Below, in pieces: positions 1 through 8,428 of a stretch of 64,000 bases of DNA. The notes under the pieces are model-generated. The model was given only the letters and a program-made list of their open reading frames with translations, searched no databases and was not told where the DNA came from. Source of the stretch: Methylovorus glucosotrophus. Lineage in GTDB: Bacteria; Pseudomonadota; Gammaproteobacteria; Burkholderiales; Methylophilaceae. Where the stretch lies: NCBI RefSeq assembly GCF_009858335.1, contig NZ_VMSE01000001.1, forward strand, positions 1,426,001 through 1,490,000, written 5' to 3'. Numbering within the stretch: position 1 is the first letter of the stretch; every line of letters begins with the position of its first letter. The position numbers and the translations under genes are program-made.

Positions 1-168
1 ATGTATATCGGTGATCGCCTGGAGGATGGCATGGCGGCAGAGGCCAATCAACTGGCTTTTGTCATGGTCACCTGGGGCTATCTGGACCCGGCGTCGGGGG
101 ATATGCAGGCACATTGGCTAAGCTTTGACCAGCCTCAGGCGCTGGCAGAAGCCATTATCAAGCAATAA
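1..168 (+). CDS. HAD-family hydrolase, C-terminal end (partial)
   Basis: This is the last 55 codons of a gene whose 5' end lies before the window. The frame is open from base 1 to a TAA at 166-168. The residues YIGDRLEDGMAAEAN match the last HAD motif (GDxxxD, binding Mg2+ for phosphoryl transfer) followed by the helix that ends phosphoglycolate-phosphatase-like enzymes. The segment WGYLD after it also fits that family. The ATG at base 1 is probably an internal methionine. Substrate cannot be told from this fragment. Confidence 0.6.
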   Translation: MYIGDRLEDGMAAEANQLAFVMVTWGYLDPASGDMQAHWLSFDQPQALAEAIIKQ

Positions 169-196
169 GCTGGTTTCAGCTCACTCAGTCAGTCTG

Positions 197-826
197 TCAA
201 AGCTCGTCGCGGCGATGGATTTCCAGCGACTGCATCTGCCGGTCATGGTATCTGGACAAGCCCAGTAGTGCCAAGATGGCGCCTATCATGGCGCACAACA
301 TATCGGATTGTGTGTCCCACACATCGCCTTGCGTGCCCAGAAACTCATCCGCGCCTTGCCCCATGGCAACAGCAGCGCCCCATTCAATCAGCTCATAAAC
401 CGCGCTGATGGCGAGCGCAATCGCTACGCACAGAAAGGCTGTCATGCGGCGGCTGGTGAGATAGCGCATGCGCAGCAATATCTCGCGGGCGATCAGGGCA
501 GGCACAAAGCCTTGCATCATGTGACCCAGTTTGTCGTAAGGGTTGCGATCAAGCCCGAACCAATTCTGCACGTCAAAGCCGACAGGTACGCGGGCATAGG
601 TATAAGCGCCGCCGACGATGAGCACCAGCGCGTGCAGGCCTATCAACACATACAGCATGTCCGTCAGCCGGAATTGACGATATGTCTTGATCAGCAAGGG
701 CAGGGCAATCATGACGGGCAGTGTTTCCATGAGCCAGGTGGCACGATCATAAGGGGCGATGCCGGAAAGCAGGAGGCTCAGCAGCACGAGAAAGGCAACG
801 GTAAGCGGGAGTCTGGTGGATGGCAT
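197..826 (-). CDS. YjdF/DUF2238 family inner-membrane protein
   Basis: The 209-residue product is mostly hydrophobic, with about five or six membrane segments. It matches the DUF2238 (YjdF) family: the conserved part reads NPYDKLGHMMQGF in the middle, then AVYELIEWGAA and GTQGDVWDTQSDM towards the end, as in E. coli YjdF. These acidic and histidine-rich blocks lie at membrane edges and are the family signature. The biochemical role is unknown. The gene stands alone on the minus strand, convergent with the HAD gene. The ATG at 826 opens directly into a hydrophobic signal-anchor segment, which supports this start. Confidence 0.8.
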   Translation of the reverse strand: MPSTRLPLTVAFLVLLSLLLSGIAPYDRATWLMETLPVMIALPLLIKTYRQFRLTDMLYVLIGLHALVLIVGGAYTYARVPVGFDVQNWFGLDRNPYDKLGHMMQGFVPALIAREILLRMRYLTSRRMTAFLCVAIALAISAVYELIEWGAAVAMGQGADEFLGTQGDVWDTQSDMLCAMIGAILALLGLSRYHDRQMQSLEIHRRDEL

Positions 827-943
827 GGCAAGTTTTCAGTGAACAGGTGATGAATCATAGCCAGCCTGGCCCCTGCCGACAATCCAGCTTTGTGCGTTGG
901 CGCATGGACTACCCACATCAGGTCGCTTGCGGTATATTCACAC

Positions 944-966
944 AAGGCCGCTGACAAGCGGCCTTT
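944..966 (+). other. GC-rich hairpin upstream of the small gene at 1009
   Basis: Bases 944-951 (AAGGCCGC) pair perfectly with 958-965 (GCGGCCTT) around a 6-nt loop. Only a short run of T follows, so it is a weak candidate terminator or a 5' leader hairpin for the gene that begins at 1009. A TATATT at 932-937 just upstream could be a -10 box, which would place the hairpin in the leader. Confidence 0.3.
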
Positions 967-1008
967 CTCAAGCTGGCCTTTTCATTTGAATCACTTAATG
1001 GGAGCGCA

Positions 1009-1251
1009 ATGCCATCGCTTTACAAAAGTCGTGACGAACGTGTGCAGGATGTGATGTTGGCCTATCTGAATGTCGAGGAATCCAAACGGTTTTCGCTGAC
1101 GCACGGCAACCGCTACCTGCCATTCTCGGATCTGGAAAAAGAGATGATGCTGGAAGATAAAGCCTGGGCCATGGCACGGCTGGTGATCGACAAGATCATG
1201 CGCTTGCCGCCTCCCATCCGCGCCAGCGATTATCCGGCGCCCAGTATTTGA
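1009..1251 (+). CDS. Small conserved-looking protein of unknown function (80 aa)
   Basis: This 80-residue frame starts at an ATG preceded by GGGAG at 1000-1004, a good ribosome site with a 4-nt gap. The product is soluble, charged and likely helical (YKSRDERVQDVMLAYLNVEE near the start), with a proline-rich end (PPPIRASDYPAP). It has no signal peptide, membrane segment or recognisable motif. It is convergent with the SDR gene at 1286. I do not recognise the family. The good ribosome site and absence of a better frame on the other strand make it likely to be real. Confidence 0.6.
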   Translation: MPSLYKSRDERVQDVMLAYLNVEESKRFSLTHGNRYLPFSDLEKEMMLEDKAWAMARLVIDKIMRLPPPIRASDYPAPSI

Positions 1252-1285
1252 CCCCTTGCAGGGCTGACTATGCGCCCAAGGCGCT

Positions 1286-2032
1286 TTACGCGGTCTGCGC
1301 CTCAACTATCTGGCCGCTGACGCCAGCGCTGTCTTTCCCCATCAAATAGAGATATACCGACATCAGGCTCTCGGCTGTCGGCAAGGAGTCATGCACTTCT
1401 CCAGGATGGCTTTTCTTGCGCTGAGGCGATTGCACGGGGCCGGGTATCACGGCATTCAGACGCACATTCGGTGTATTTTCCAGCTCCAGCGCCCAGGTTT
1501 TTGCCAGATGCTCAACGGCTTGCTTGCTGATGCCATGGCTGCCCCAGTAGGCGCCGGCCTGATGTCCGGCAGTGGAAGAGGTGAAAATAACCGAGGTGTC
1601 AGTACCACGCTTCAGCAATGGCAAGCATGCTTTGGTCAAGGCAAAGGGCGCAGTCACATTCACCTTGAACATGCTTTCAAACTGTTCCATGGTCTGAATC
1701 TCCAGCGGACTCAGATTATCGTAATGCGCGGCATTGTGCAGAATGCCATCCAGGCGGCCCAATTGCTGATAAATGCCTTCTGCCATTGCCGCAAAGGATG
1801 GCTCATCGGTTTTACTCAGGTCCAGAGGAAAAATCACTGCCTGCGGATAGCCCGCGGCTTCAATGGCGTCATAAACCGCTTCCAGCTTTTTCAGCGTGCG
1901 ACCACACAAAATGACAGTGGCACCATGACGCGCAAAGGCCAGGGCGGCTTCCCGCCCTATGCCCTGGCCTGCGCCAGTGACAAGGATGACGTGGTCTGCT
2001 AACAGTTGGGCAGGGGCTTGGTAGTTATGCAT
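1286..2032 (-). CDS. YciK-type short-chain dehydrogenase with Tyr-to-His at the catalytic site
   Basis: The 248-residue protein has the SDR Rossmann motif TGAGQGIG at residues 19-26, the HNAA block at 99-102 and serines TSS at 151-153, and aligns along its length with E. coli YciK, including the LYLMGKDS segment near the end. The active-site YxxxK is instead H166-G-I-S-K170: the codon is CAT, one base from TAT. Tyr162 lies four residues too early to replace it. The fold and NAD(P) site look intact, so the enzyme may be altered or inactive. It is the last gene of the hpn operon, 12 bases after the membrane-protein gene. Confidence 0.8.
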   Translation of the reverse strand: MHNYQAPAQLLADHVILVTGAGQGIGREAALAFARHGATVILCGRTLKKLEAVYDAIEAAGYPQAVIFPLDLSKTDEPSFAAMAEGIYQQLGRLDGILHNAAHYDNLSPLEIQTMEQFESMFKVNVTAPFALTKACLPLLKRGTDTSVIFTSSTAGHQAGAYWGSHGISKQAVEHLAKTWALELENTPNVRLNAVIPGPVQSPQRKKSHPGEVHDSLPTAESLMSVYLYLMGKDSAGVSGQIVEAQTA

Positions 2033-2043
2033 GAAGCTTCAAT

Positions 2044-2439
2044 CTAGATAGAGATAGTATTGGCGTTTTGAATGATGATGGCGCCCTGGCTAGGCAGCAT
2101 CCATTCAATGATCAGGGTAAAGATGGCAATGAAAATACTGGCGAAAAACGCCGTCCAGAAACCGGAAAGCTGAAAGCCTTTCACCAGCTTGGCCACCAGC
2201 ATGATCATGAGGGCATTGATCACCAGCACAAAGAAGCCCAGCGTGACCAGCGTGATCGGCAAGGTCAGGAAAAACAGAATAGGGCGTATGACCGCATTGG
2301 CAAACCCCAGGACGAGTGCCGACACCAGCAGAGATGGCACGCCGCTGAACTTGATGCCGCTGAACAGGTAGCTGGCCACCCACAGAGACAGGCTCATGAT
2401 GGCCCAATGGAGGAGGAAGTTCGAGAGATCAGCGTTCAT
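2044..2439 (-). CDS. Four-helix membrane protein, phage-holin-like superfamily IV (pfam04020)
   Basis: I place the start at the ATG at 2439, which overlaps the hpnE stop in an ATGA arrangement and so suggests translational coupling. This gives 131 residues. The product has four hydrophobic segments, with the family feature of short polar turns (FANAVIRPILFFLTLPITLV in the second and third helices). Proteins of this family occur in many bacteria outside prophages and are named holin only by distant similarity. Nothing phage-like surrounds this gene. Its position inside a squalene operon suggests a membrane-related role, which is inference. Confidence 0.8.
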   Translation of the reverse strand: MNADLSNFLLHWAIMSLSLWVASYLFSGIKFSGVPSLLVSALVLGFANAVIRPILFFLTLPITLVTLGFFVLVINALMIMLVAKLVKGFQLSGFWTAFFASIFIAIFTLIIEWMLPSQGAIIIQNANTISI

Positions 2440-3785
2440 CGATGGCTTTCTGTGTGAGAGGTGAGGGATAGTGTGATGTGCTGGGCGCATTGTACGCCGC
2501 TGCGGATGGCGCCTTCAATAGTGGCGGGATAATCTCCCGCCACATAATCGCCCGCCAGGTATAGCTTGGGCAGGCCAGTATGGTGGCTTGGGCGAACCAG
2601 CCCGACTGTGCAACTGAACGTGGCGCGTTTTTCGGCGATGACTTTGTACCAGTGGATGGGCGCCCGGAGTGCAGGGTAGTGGTCGCGCAGTTCAGCGAGT
2701 ACGATTTCGGCCAAGGCATCCTGTCGCAAGGACTGATGCGCGCCCTCGGCACTGATGACAACGGCAATCAGGCCTTGCTGCCCATCCAGTTGACCGCGGT
2801 CAAACACCCATTGGCTGATGCCTGCATTGAGGCCCAGCATGGGAAAGTCCAGTGCTACGCTGGCATCAAACTGGAAGTAAACCGTGTAGATAGGTTGATA
2901 TTGCAGGCTGGTCAGTGACTGTTGCAACGCCTCGGTGCCGGGCAGGTCCGCCAGCAGAGGTGTCGCTCGAAAAGGCTGGCAGGCCAGGACGACATGTGTA
3001 TATAGCGCGCTATTCTGATCTTCGGTATGGAGCCGGTAACCATCCCCTTCGACTTCTATCTTCTGCACCCCGGTGCGCAGCTGCACATCTCCTCCGTGCT
3101 GCTGGATATCCTCTATCAGCGGTGCGATCAGCAGCGTCGACAAATCCTGCCTGGGGAGTAGCAGGTGGCTATCGTGCTTGTCGCGGGCAAAGCTGTCTCG
3201 CAGAACATTGACGAATACTTGTGCGCTCGCCTGATCAATCGGCGTGTTGAGCGCACCGAGACACAGGGGCTCCCACAGGCAGCGGATCAATGTCGATGTC
3301 TGCTTGCGTTCATGGAGCAAGGTCAGCACGGAAATGTCACGTGCCAGCTTGAATCTGCGCAGTTGCAGCCAGGTCATGAAGCGGATGGCGGAAAATCGCT
3401 CGCTCCAGCTCAATCCTTTGGCGCGCAATAAACCCAGCAGCAAATGCAGCGGTGCTGGCCAGGCATCTGCTGCCTGCAGTTCAAATCCTTCTGCAAGCCG
3501 CAAATCCAGCGGCAAGCGCATCAGCGCCTGTGCTTCATCCACACCTGCTTGCGAAAGCAGCGCCAGCGTTTGCTCATAGGCGCCCAGCAGGATATGTTGG
3601 CCATTATCGAGCCGGGCACCTTTCCAGTTCAGGCTGCGCGCACGCCCTCCAGCTTGGGGGGCGGATTCCAGCACAGTGACCTTGACGCCTTGTCTGGCCA
3701 GGCTGGCGCCAGCGGCCAAGCCGGCACATCCAGCGCCTATGATGCCGACATGCGCATTTGCCAGAGAGGATGATGAGGTCGACAC
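2436..3785 (-). CDS. hpnE: Hydroxysqualene dehydroxylase HpnE
   Basis: HpnE is the FAD-dependent amine-oxidase-like enzyme that converts hydroxysqualene to squalene, third step from farnesyl diphosphate. The 449-residue product has the dinucleotide motif GIIGAGCAGLAAG at residues 14-26, ESAPQAGGRARS soon after, and the C-terminal FAD block YLAGDYVAGDYPATIEGA. The start is a GTG at 3785; no clear ribosome site precedes it, so a slightly different start is possible. It follows hpnD by 46 bases and overlaps the next gene by four bases. The hpnC-hpnD-hpnE order is the standard bacterial squalene cassette. Confidence 0.92.
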   Translation of the reverse strand: MSTSSSSLANAHVGIIGAGCAGLAAGASLARQGVKVTVLESAPQAGGRARSLNWKGARLDNGQHILLGAYEQTLALLSQAGVDEAQALMRLPLDLRLAEGFELQAADAWPAPLHLLLGLLRAKGLSWSERFSAIRFMTWLQLRRFKLARDISVLTLLHERKQTSTLIRCLWEPLCLGALNTPIDQASAQVFVNVLRDSFARDKHDSHLLLPRQDLSTLLIAPLIEDIQQHGGDVQLRTGVQKIEVEGDGYRLHTEDQNSALYTHVVLACQPFRATPLLADLPGTEALQQSLTSLQYQPIYTVYFQFDASVALDFPMLGLNAGISQWVFDRGQLDGQQGLIAVVISAEGAHQSLRQDALAEIVLAELRDHYPALRAPIHWYKVIAEKRATFSCTVGLVRPSHHTGLPKLYLAGDYVAGDYPATIEGAIRSGVQCAQHITLSLTSHTESHR

Positions 3786-3831
3786 GGTGTTACAGGGTGT
3801 GCAGAGGAGGGAAGTGCATGGCGCTGATGCT

Positions 3832-4668
3832 TTAGTTGCGCAGCCAGGTGCTGAATGCCAGCCACATTTTGCGCAAACTACCGAGTGAAGTACGTGAATT
3901 CAGCACTTTTTCGGCGCCGTCGGCTTTTATTTCGCGCAGCAGCGTGCGGTAAATGGCTGACATCATGAGGCCGGTGCGCTGGGTTTTGCGGTCTTCCTGT
4001 GGCAGCTCGCCCAGGGCTTTGTCGTAATAACGCTCGGCACGGGCAATCTGAAAATCCAGCAATTCCCGTACTTTGGGGGTTTCATGCCCATGCAGGATAT
4101 CGATTTCGCTGACGCCGAATTGGGCCAGTTCGTCCTGCGGCAGGTAAATGCGGTCGCGTCGCGCGTCTTCCCCCACATCACGAATGATATTGGTCAGCTG
4201 AAATGCCATGCCAAGATCCAGCGCATATTGCTCGGTGGCCGGGTTGCGGTAGCCAAAAATGGCAGCAGACAACAGGCCAACCACGCTGGCAACCCGATAG
4301 CAATAGAGCTCAAGCGCGGCAAAATTGGCATAGCGATTCTGCTCGCAATCCATCTCCATGCCAGCGATGATCTCAATAAAGTGTTGCTCTTGCAGCCGGT
4401 AGGTACTGATCGGGCCTTGCAATGCCTTGCTGACTGGATGTTGCGGATTGCCTGCATACAGGCCATGAATCTCCTCGCGCCACCAGGCTAGCTTGGTGCG
4501 GGCAATGCCGATGTCGGTACATTCGTCGGCAATGTCATCGACTTCACGACAGAAGGCATACAGCGCGGTAATGGCATCGCGCTGCGGCTTGGGCAGGAAG
4601 CGAAAGCTGGCGTAAAAACTGGAGCCGCTGGCAGCGGCTTTGTTTTCGCAATATTCTTGTGGGGACAA
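3832..4668 (-). CDS. hpnD: Presqualene diphosphate synthase HpnD
   Basis: HpnD condenses two farnesyl diphosphates to presqualene diphosphate. The 278-residue protein belongs to the squalene/phytoene synthase family: the first Mg2+-diphosphate site is DDIADE near residue 41, and the second is DVGEDARRDRIYLP, with the FYASFRFLP segment near the start typical of HpnD. I choose a TTG start at 4668 because GGAG lies six bases before it (4675-4678 on the other strand). It follows hpnC by 16 bases. It could also be called phytoene-synthase-like, but the neighbours hpnC and hpnE decide the assignment. Confidence 0.92.
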   Translation of the reverse strand: MSPQEYCENKAAASGSSFYASFRFLPKPQRDAITALYAFCREVDDIADECTDIGIARTKLAWWREEIHGLYAGNPQHPVSKALQGPISTYRLQEQHFIEIIAGMEMDCEQNRYANFAALELYCYRVASVVGLLSAAIFGYRNPATEQYALDLGMAFQLTNIIRDVGEDARRDRIYLPQDELAQFGVSEIDILHGHETPKVRELLDFQIARAERYYDKALGELPQEDRKTQRTGLMMSAIYRTLLREIKADGAEKVLNSRTSLGSLRKMWLAFSTWLRN

Positions 4669-4684
4669 GGGATGCTCCGGGTGA

Positions 4685-5536
4685 TTATTTGGCGCGTACG
4701 GCCTTGTACAGCATCAGCGCCCAGTCATGGGGCTTGAGCACAGGCCGCTGGGTGAACATGTCACCGCGTGATTTATGCAGCTTTTGCAGGATGCGCTCGC
4801 CACCGGCAATGATGGTGCGCATTTCCAGGCCAGTGCGGCCGGATAGTGCCTTGCCGAGCGGCGCGCCCGATTGCAGCAGCCGCCGGGCGCGGTTGATCTG
4901 GAATTCCATGAACAGCCCCCAGGTGCCGCTGCTGTCAGCATTGGCAATCTGCTTTTCTTCAATGCGATATTTGCGCATTTCGTCGAGGGGGAAGTAAATG
5001 CGGTCTTTCTTGTAATCAATCTCCACATCCTGCAAAAAATTGATGAGTTGCAGCGAGGAGCAAATGGCATCGGAAAGCCCGATATTGCGTGGTGTGGCCG
5101 CCTGGTAGAGATGCAACAGCAAGCGCCCAACCGGGTTGGCAGAGCGTCGACAGTAATCCATGACTTCGCCAAAGTTTTCGTAGCGGCTTTTCACCACATC
5201 CTGACTGAAGGCATCCAGCAGATCGTAAAAAGGCTGCAGGGGCAGGGCATGGCGTTTGATGGTGTCGGCCAGCGTGACAAAAAATGCGGTGTTGGGCGTG
5301 TTGCCCTGCGCTATCAGGTCCAGCTCCTGCTTGAACCCATCCAGCAGCGCCAGACGTTGCTCGGGGGTATGATCGCCTTCATCTGCAAAGTCATCGGCTT
5401 GCCGCGCAAAGGAATAAATCACGCCGATAGGGCGTCTAAGGCGCATGGGCAGCAGCACGGAGGCAACAGGGAAGTTTTCGTAATGCGCACTGGCGTGGGC
5501 CAGGCTTTCGGCAGTAACGGCTTGGAATGTATTCAT
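4685..5536 (-). CDS. hpnC: Hydroxysqualene synthase HpnC
   Basis: HpnC converts presqualene diphosphate to hydroxysqualene. The 283-residue product is a squalene/phytoene synthase family member with a first acidic motif DDFADE and a second motif NFLQDVEIDYKKDRIYFP. The central SRYENFGEVMDYCRRSANPVG block is characteristic of the HpnC branch. It starts at the ATG at 5536 and is the first gene of the minus-strand hpnC-hpnD-hpnE operon, divergent from the mtnP-like gene. Products probably feed hopanoid synthesis; the squalene-hopene cyclase gene is not in this window. Confidence 0.92.
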   Translation of the reverse strand: MNTFQAVTAESLAHASAHYENFPVASVLLPMRLRRPIGVIYSFARQADDFADEGDHTPEQRLALLDGFKQELDLIAQGNTPNTAFFVTLADTIKRHALPLQPFYDLLDAFSQDVVKSRYENFGEVMDYCRRSANPVGRLLLHLYQAATPRNIGLSDAICSSLQLINFLQDVEIDYKKDRIYFPLDEMRKYRIEEKQIANADSSGTWGLFMEFQINRARRLLQSGAPLGKALSGRTGLEMRTIIAGGERILQKLHKSRGDMFTQRPVLKPHDWALMLYKAVRAK

Positions 5537-5600
5537 GGCTGGGTGAAGTATGCCACAAAATGCCGTGCTTAAAGCTTGCGGAGAGGGCGCATCTGCAGAA

Positions 5601-5627
5601 TTTACCGTGGCCGCTTTGCGTTACAAT
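5601..5627 (+). promoter_or_regulatory. Possible promoter for the methylthio-nucleoside phosphorylase gene
   Basis: A good -10 box TACAAT lies at 5622-5627 in the divergent gap between hpnC and the gene at 5668. The only -35-like element, TTTACC at 5601-5606, is 15 bases away, which is short. The -10 box is the persuasive part. Confidence 0.35.
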
Positions 5628-5667
5628 CGCGGATACTTTTTGACAACCGAACGCTAGGAATTTTTTA

Positions 5668-6414
5668 ATGCTGGGAATCATAGGCGGTACCGGGCTTACG
5701 CAGTTGGCCAACCTCAAGATCACAAGGCGGCAGCTTATACGCACGCCCTATGGCGAGCCCTCGGGGCCATTAACCTTTGGTGAACTGGGCGGCAAGTCGG
5801 TGGTGTTCCTGGCGCGCCATGGCAGCGGGCATACCATACCCCCGCATGGCGTCAATTACCGGGCCAATCTGTGGGCCCTGCATTCAGAGGGCGTGCGTGA
5901 CATCGTTGCTGTTGCCACGGTTGGCGGTATTCATGCCGATCTGGGGCCGGGCACCATTGCCTTGCCGGACCAGATTATTGATTACACCCATGGCCGCAAA
6001 AACACCTACTACGATGATGTGGACAAGCCGGTGATTCACATCGACTTTACCGAGCCGTATTGTCCGCGCCTACGCGGCCTTTGCCTGCAGGCCTCGCGCC
6101 AGTCTGGCGAACCGCTGATTGATGGCGGCGTCTATGCCGCCATGCAGGGGCCGCGGCTGGAAACGGCAGCGGAGATCAACAAGCTGGAACGCGACGGCGC
6201 CACCATGGTCGGAATGACAGGTATGCCCGAGGCCGTGCTGGCGCGTGAGCTGGAAATCAGCTACGCCGCCATTTGTCCGGTGGTGAACCATGCCGCCGGG
6301 CGCGGCAGCAGTGCGCATGGCATTCGTTACGAAGAGATAGGTGCCGTGCTGGACCAAACCATGGAGCGAGTACGTAACTTGATAGAACAGGTGGTGATGA
6401 ATCATGCCGATTAG
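5668..6414 (+). CDS. mtnP: S-methyl-5'-thioinosine/thioadenosine phosphorylase
   Basis: This 248-residue enzyme belongs to the PNP/MTAP phosphorylase family, which splits methylthio-nucleosides with phosphate to recycle sulphur from polyamine synthesis. It shows GIIGGTGL at residues 3-10, the phosphate-binding RHGSGH near 51, and AMQGPRLET with [13 protein letters not shown], all family signatures. The short length and HGSGH are reminiscent of the Pseudomonas MTI phosphorylase branch, so methylthioinosine may be the true substrate. It overlaps the deformylase gene by 11 bases, so the two are probably cotranslated. Confidence 0.85.
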   Translation: MLGIIGGTGLTQLANLKITRRQLIRTPYGEPSGPLTFGELGGKSVVFLARHGSGHTIPPHGVNYRANLWALHSEGVRDIVAVATVGGIHADLGPGTIALPDQIIDYTHGRKNTYYDDVDKPVIHIDFTEPYCPRLRGLCLQASRQSGEPLIDGGVYAAMQGPRLETAAEINKLERDGATMVGMTGMPEAVLARELEISYAAICPVVNHAAGRGSSAHGIRYEEIGAVLDQTMERVRNLIEQVVMNHAD

Positions 6415-6937
6415 GCCTGTATTGCGGATGGGTGATCCGCTACTTCTGCAAAAGGCTGCGCCGGTGACGGCGTTTGATACTCCCGAGCTGCACGCCTTGA
6501 TTAAGGATATGGAAGACACCATGGCCCATATGAATGGGGCAGGTATTGCGGCGCCCCAGATAGGGGTCAGCCTGCGTGTGGTGATCTTCGGGGTAGGTAA
6601 GAATCCCCGCTATCCGGATGCCGAGCAAGTGCCTTATACCGTCCTGGTCAATCCAACCCTGCAGCCGGTGAATGATGATCAGGAAGATGGCTGGGAAGGT
6701 TGCCTTTCCGTGCCAGGCATGCGCGGCATCGTGCCACGTTATGTGCGCCTGCATTACACCGGCTTTGACCAGTATGGCAACCCGATAGACCGCCTGGTGA
6801 GCGGTTTTCATGCTCGCGTGGTACAGCATGAGTGCGACCATCTGGATGGCATTCTTTACCCGATGCGCATACGCGATCTGGCGAATTTCGGCTTCCAGGA
6901 TGTGTTGTTTCCGAATGCCGATCTGGCGGATGACTGA
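6404..6937 (+). CDS. def: Peptide deformylase
   Basis: Deformylase removes the formyl group from the first methionine of new proteins. The 177-residue product has all three family motifs: [10 protein letters not shown] at 45-54, EGCLS with metal ligand Cys100, and QHECDH with His142, Glu143 and His146. Length is normal. It begins within the end of the phosphorylase gene, at ATG 6404. Since the organism may carry another def with fmt elsewhere, this could be the second copy. Confidence 0.93.
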   Translation: MPIRPVLRMGDPLLLQKAAPVTAFDTPELHALIKDMEDTMAHMNGAGIAAPQIGVSLRVVIFGVGKNPRYPDAEQVPYTVLVNPTLQPVNDDQEDGWEGCLSVPGMRGIVPRYVRLHYTGFDQYGNPIDRLVSGFHARVVQHECDHLDGILYPMRIRDLANFGFQDVLFPNADLADD

Positions 6938-6943
6938 ATACGC

Positions 6944-6952
6944 TGGTATAAT
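6944..6952 (+). promoter_or_regulatory. Extended -10 promoter for tRNA-Ser
   Basis: TGGTATAAT at 6944-6952 is a perfect extended -10 element (TGn followed by TATAAT). It lies just past the deformylase stop and about 55 bases before the tRNA. No strong -35 is visible, as usual for this promoter type. Predicted transcription starts near 6959. Confidence 0.55.
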
Positions 6953-7006
6953 TTTGCGATTGTTTGCAGCGCGGTTGGTCATGCGCAGCGTGAAGCAAGC
7001 GTTTCC

Positions 7007-7096
7007 GGAAGAGTGGCAGAGCGGTTTAATGCAACAGTCTTGAAAACTGTCGTGGGTTCACGCCCACCGTGAGTTCGAATCTCACCTCTTCCGCCA
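7007..7096 (+). tRNA. tRNA-Ser (anticodon UGA)
   Basis: A 90-nt class II tRNA folds here. The acceptor stem is GGAAGAG (7007-7013) with CTCTTCC (7086-7092), then discriminator G and an encoded CCA at 7094-7096. The anticodon stem pairs 7034-7038 (ACAGT) with 7046-7050 (ACTGT), and the loop carries TGA at 7041-7043, so it reads UCA codons. A long variable arm (GTGGGTTCACGCCCAC region) and the T-loop GTTCGAATC are present, as expected for serine. Confidence 0.97.
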
Positions 7097-7158
7097 AGAA
7101 TACCCGTCAGCGGTGTTAGATTCATACCGATGCCATTCATTTAATTAAGGATTTAGAC

Positions 7159-7434
7159 ATGAGCCAAATCATTGTTGAGCACAACCCAAGCGAAGAAAAA
7201 CTGAAGCAACTGGGCGTTTCCAGCTGGTCTATCTGGGAAAAGGAAGTTTCCAAGTTCCCACTGGATTTCGGCATCAAGGAAACCGCTTACGTACTGGAAG
7301 GCGAAATCATCGTTACTCCTAAGGGTGGCGAGCCAGTCCGTATCGTTCCTGGTGACCTGGTTGTGTTCCCAGCTGGTCTGGACACTAACTGGGAAGTGGT
7401 TAAGCCACTGCGCAAGCACTACAAGCACGGTTAA
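7159..7434 (+). CDS. Small cupin-domain protein
   Basis: The 91-residue product is a single cupin barrel of the DUF861/EutQ-like type, with the block [30 protein letters not shown] making the two cupin motifs. Such small cupins often have no known substrate. Codons are strongly biased (for example repeated AAG, GTT and CTG as in ribosomal genes), suggesting high expression. The start ATG follows an AAGGAT ribosome site at 7147-7152. It may be transcribed with the tRNA-Ser upstream and ends at a strong terminator. Confidence 0.8.
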   Translation: MSQIIVEHNPSEEKLKQLGVSSWSIWEKEVSKFPLDFGIKETAYVLEGEIIVTPKGGEPVRIVPGDLVVFPAGLDTNWEVVKPLRKHYKHG

Positions 7435-7458
7435 TTCCGGCTGTTTTGCCTGTCATAC

Positions 7459-7483
7459 CAAAACCCGCGCAAGCGGGTTTTTT
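7459..7483 (+). terminator. Rho-independent terminator after the cupin gene
   Basis: AAACCCGC (7461-7468) pairs with GCGGGTTT (7473-7480) around a 4-nt loop, and three more T follow. Confidence 0.85.
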
Positions 7484-7610
7484 CTTGCCTATTCCTGCCA
7501 TTTTTTACTCTATTGTCCAGCTTTGGCTGACAATCCTTCCCTTCAAAACATGCAATCCTGCGCTTCACTTCAGGTCACAATGGCATCTTTACACCAAGGG
7601 AGTAACTCTC

Positions 7611-8399
7611 ATGCAACTCGAACTGGATAACAAACTTGCCCTGGTAACGGCATCGTCTGGTGGCATCGGTCTGGAAATTGCGCGCAGTCTGGCGGCAGAA
7701 GGCGCCAGCGTTATCATTAACGGCCGTAGCGCGGCGGTGGTGGAGAAGGCAATCGCCGAGATTCACCGTTCGCATCCTGCAGCAAAGCTGCACGCCCTGG
7801 TCAGCGACAATGGTACCCAGGCGGGGTGTGAAGCCACCATTGAGCAGTTTCCTGCCGTGGATATTCTGGTAAACAACCTGGGAATTTATGAGGCGGTAGG
7901 ATTTTTTGAGGAAAGCGATGCTGATTGGCAGCGCCTATTCGAGGTAAATATCATGAGCGGCGTACGTCTGGCGCGGCATTATCTCGCTGGCATGCTGCAG
8001 CGCAATGAAGGGCGCATTGTGTTTATCTCCAGCGAGTCGGGTGTTTCGCCTGCACCTGAGATGGCGCATTACAGTGCGACGAAAACCATGCAGCTGGGTA
8101 TCTCCCGTTCTCTGGCGGAGCTCACCAAAAATACGGCGGTGACTGTGAATGCGGTATTGCCGGGCCCCACTCGTACCGAAAGCGTGGAGAAATTCATACT
8201 GGATGTATATCCAGGCTTATCGCTGGCGGAAGCCGAAAAGAAGTTCATGGCAGAGAATCGCCCGACCTCATTGATTTCACGCCTGATCAACCCCGCGGAG
8301 GTCGGCAGTGTGGTGGCCTTTGTATGCAGCCCGCGTGCTGCGGTGATCAATGGCTCCAATATTCGCGCAGAGGGTGGCCTGGTGAGAACGGCATTCTAA
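7611..8399 (+). CDS. Short-chain dehydrogenase/reductase
   Basis: Start is set at the ATG at 7611, after the ribosome site AAGGGAG (7597-7603); the frame extends upstream but overlaps the terminator. The 262-residue protein is a classical SDR with TASSGGIG in the cofactor site, NNLG, the serine block SSES and an intact YSATK active site. The family resembles 3-ketoacyl-ACP-reductase-like SDRs, but substrate cannot be assigned. It stands between a terminator and the convergent dinB gene, so it is probably a single transcription unit. Confidence 0.85.
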   Translation: MQLELDNKLALVTASSGGIGLEIARSLAAEGASVIINGRSAAVVEKAIAEIHRSHPAAKLHALVSDNGTQAGCEATIEQFPAVDILVNNLGIYEAVGFFEESDADWQRLFEVNIMSGVRLARHYLAGMLQRNEGRIVFISSESGVSPAPEMAHYSATKTMQLGISRSLAELTKNTAVTVNAVLPGPTRTESVEKFILDVYPGLSLAEAEKKFMAENRPTSLISRLINPAEVGSVVAFVCSPRAAVINGSNIRAEGGLVRTAF

Positions 8400-8428
8400 G
8401 GCTGATTTAGAAATATCCCGGTCTTTTG

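Noticed and set aside
2044-2439. Prophage remnant suggested by the holin-like protein
   Set aside because: No other phage gene, integrase or att site is nearby; pfam04020 proteins are common in normal chromosomes.
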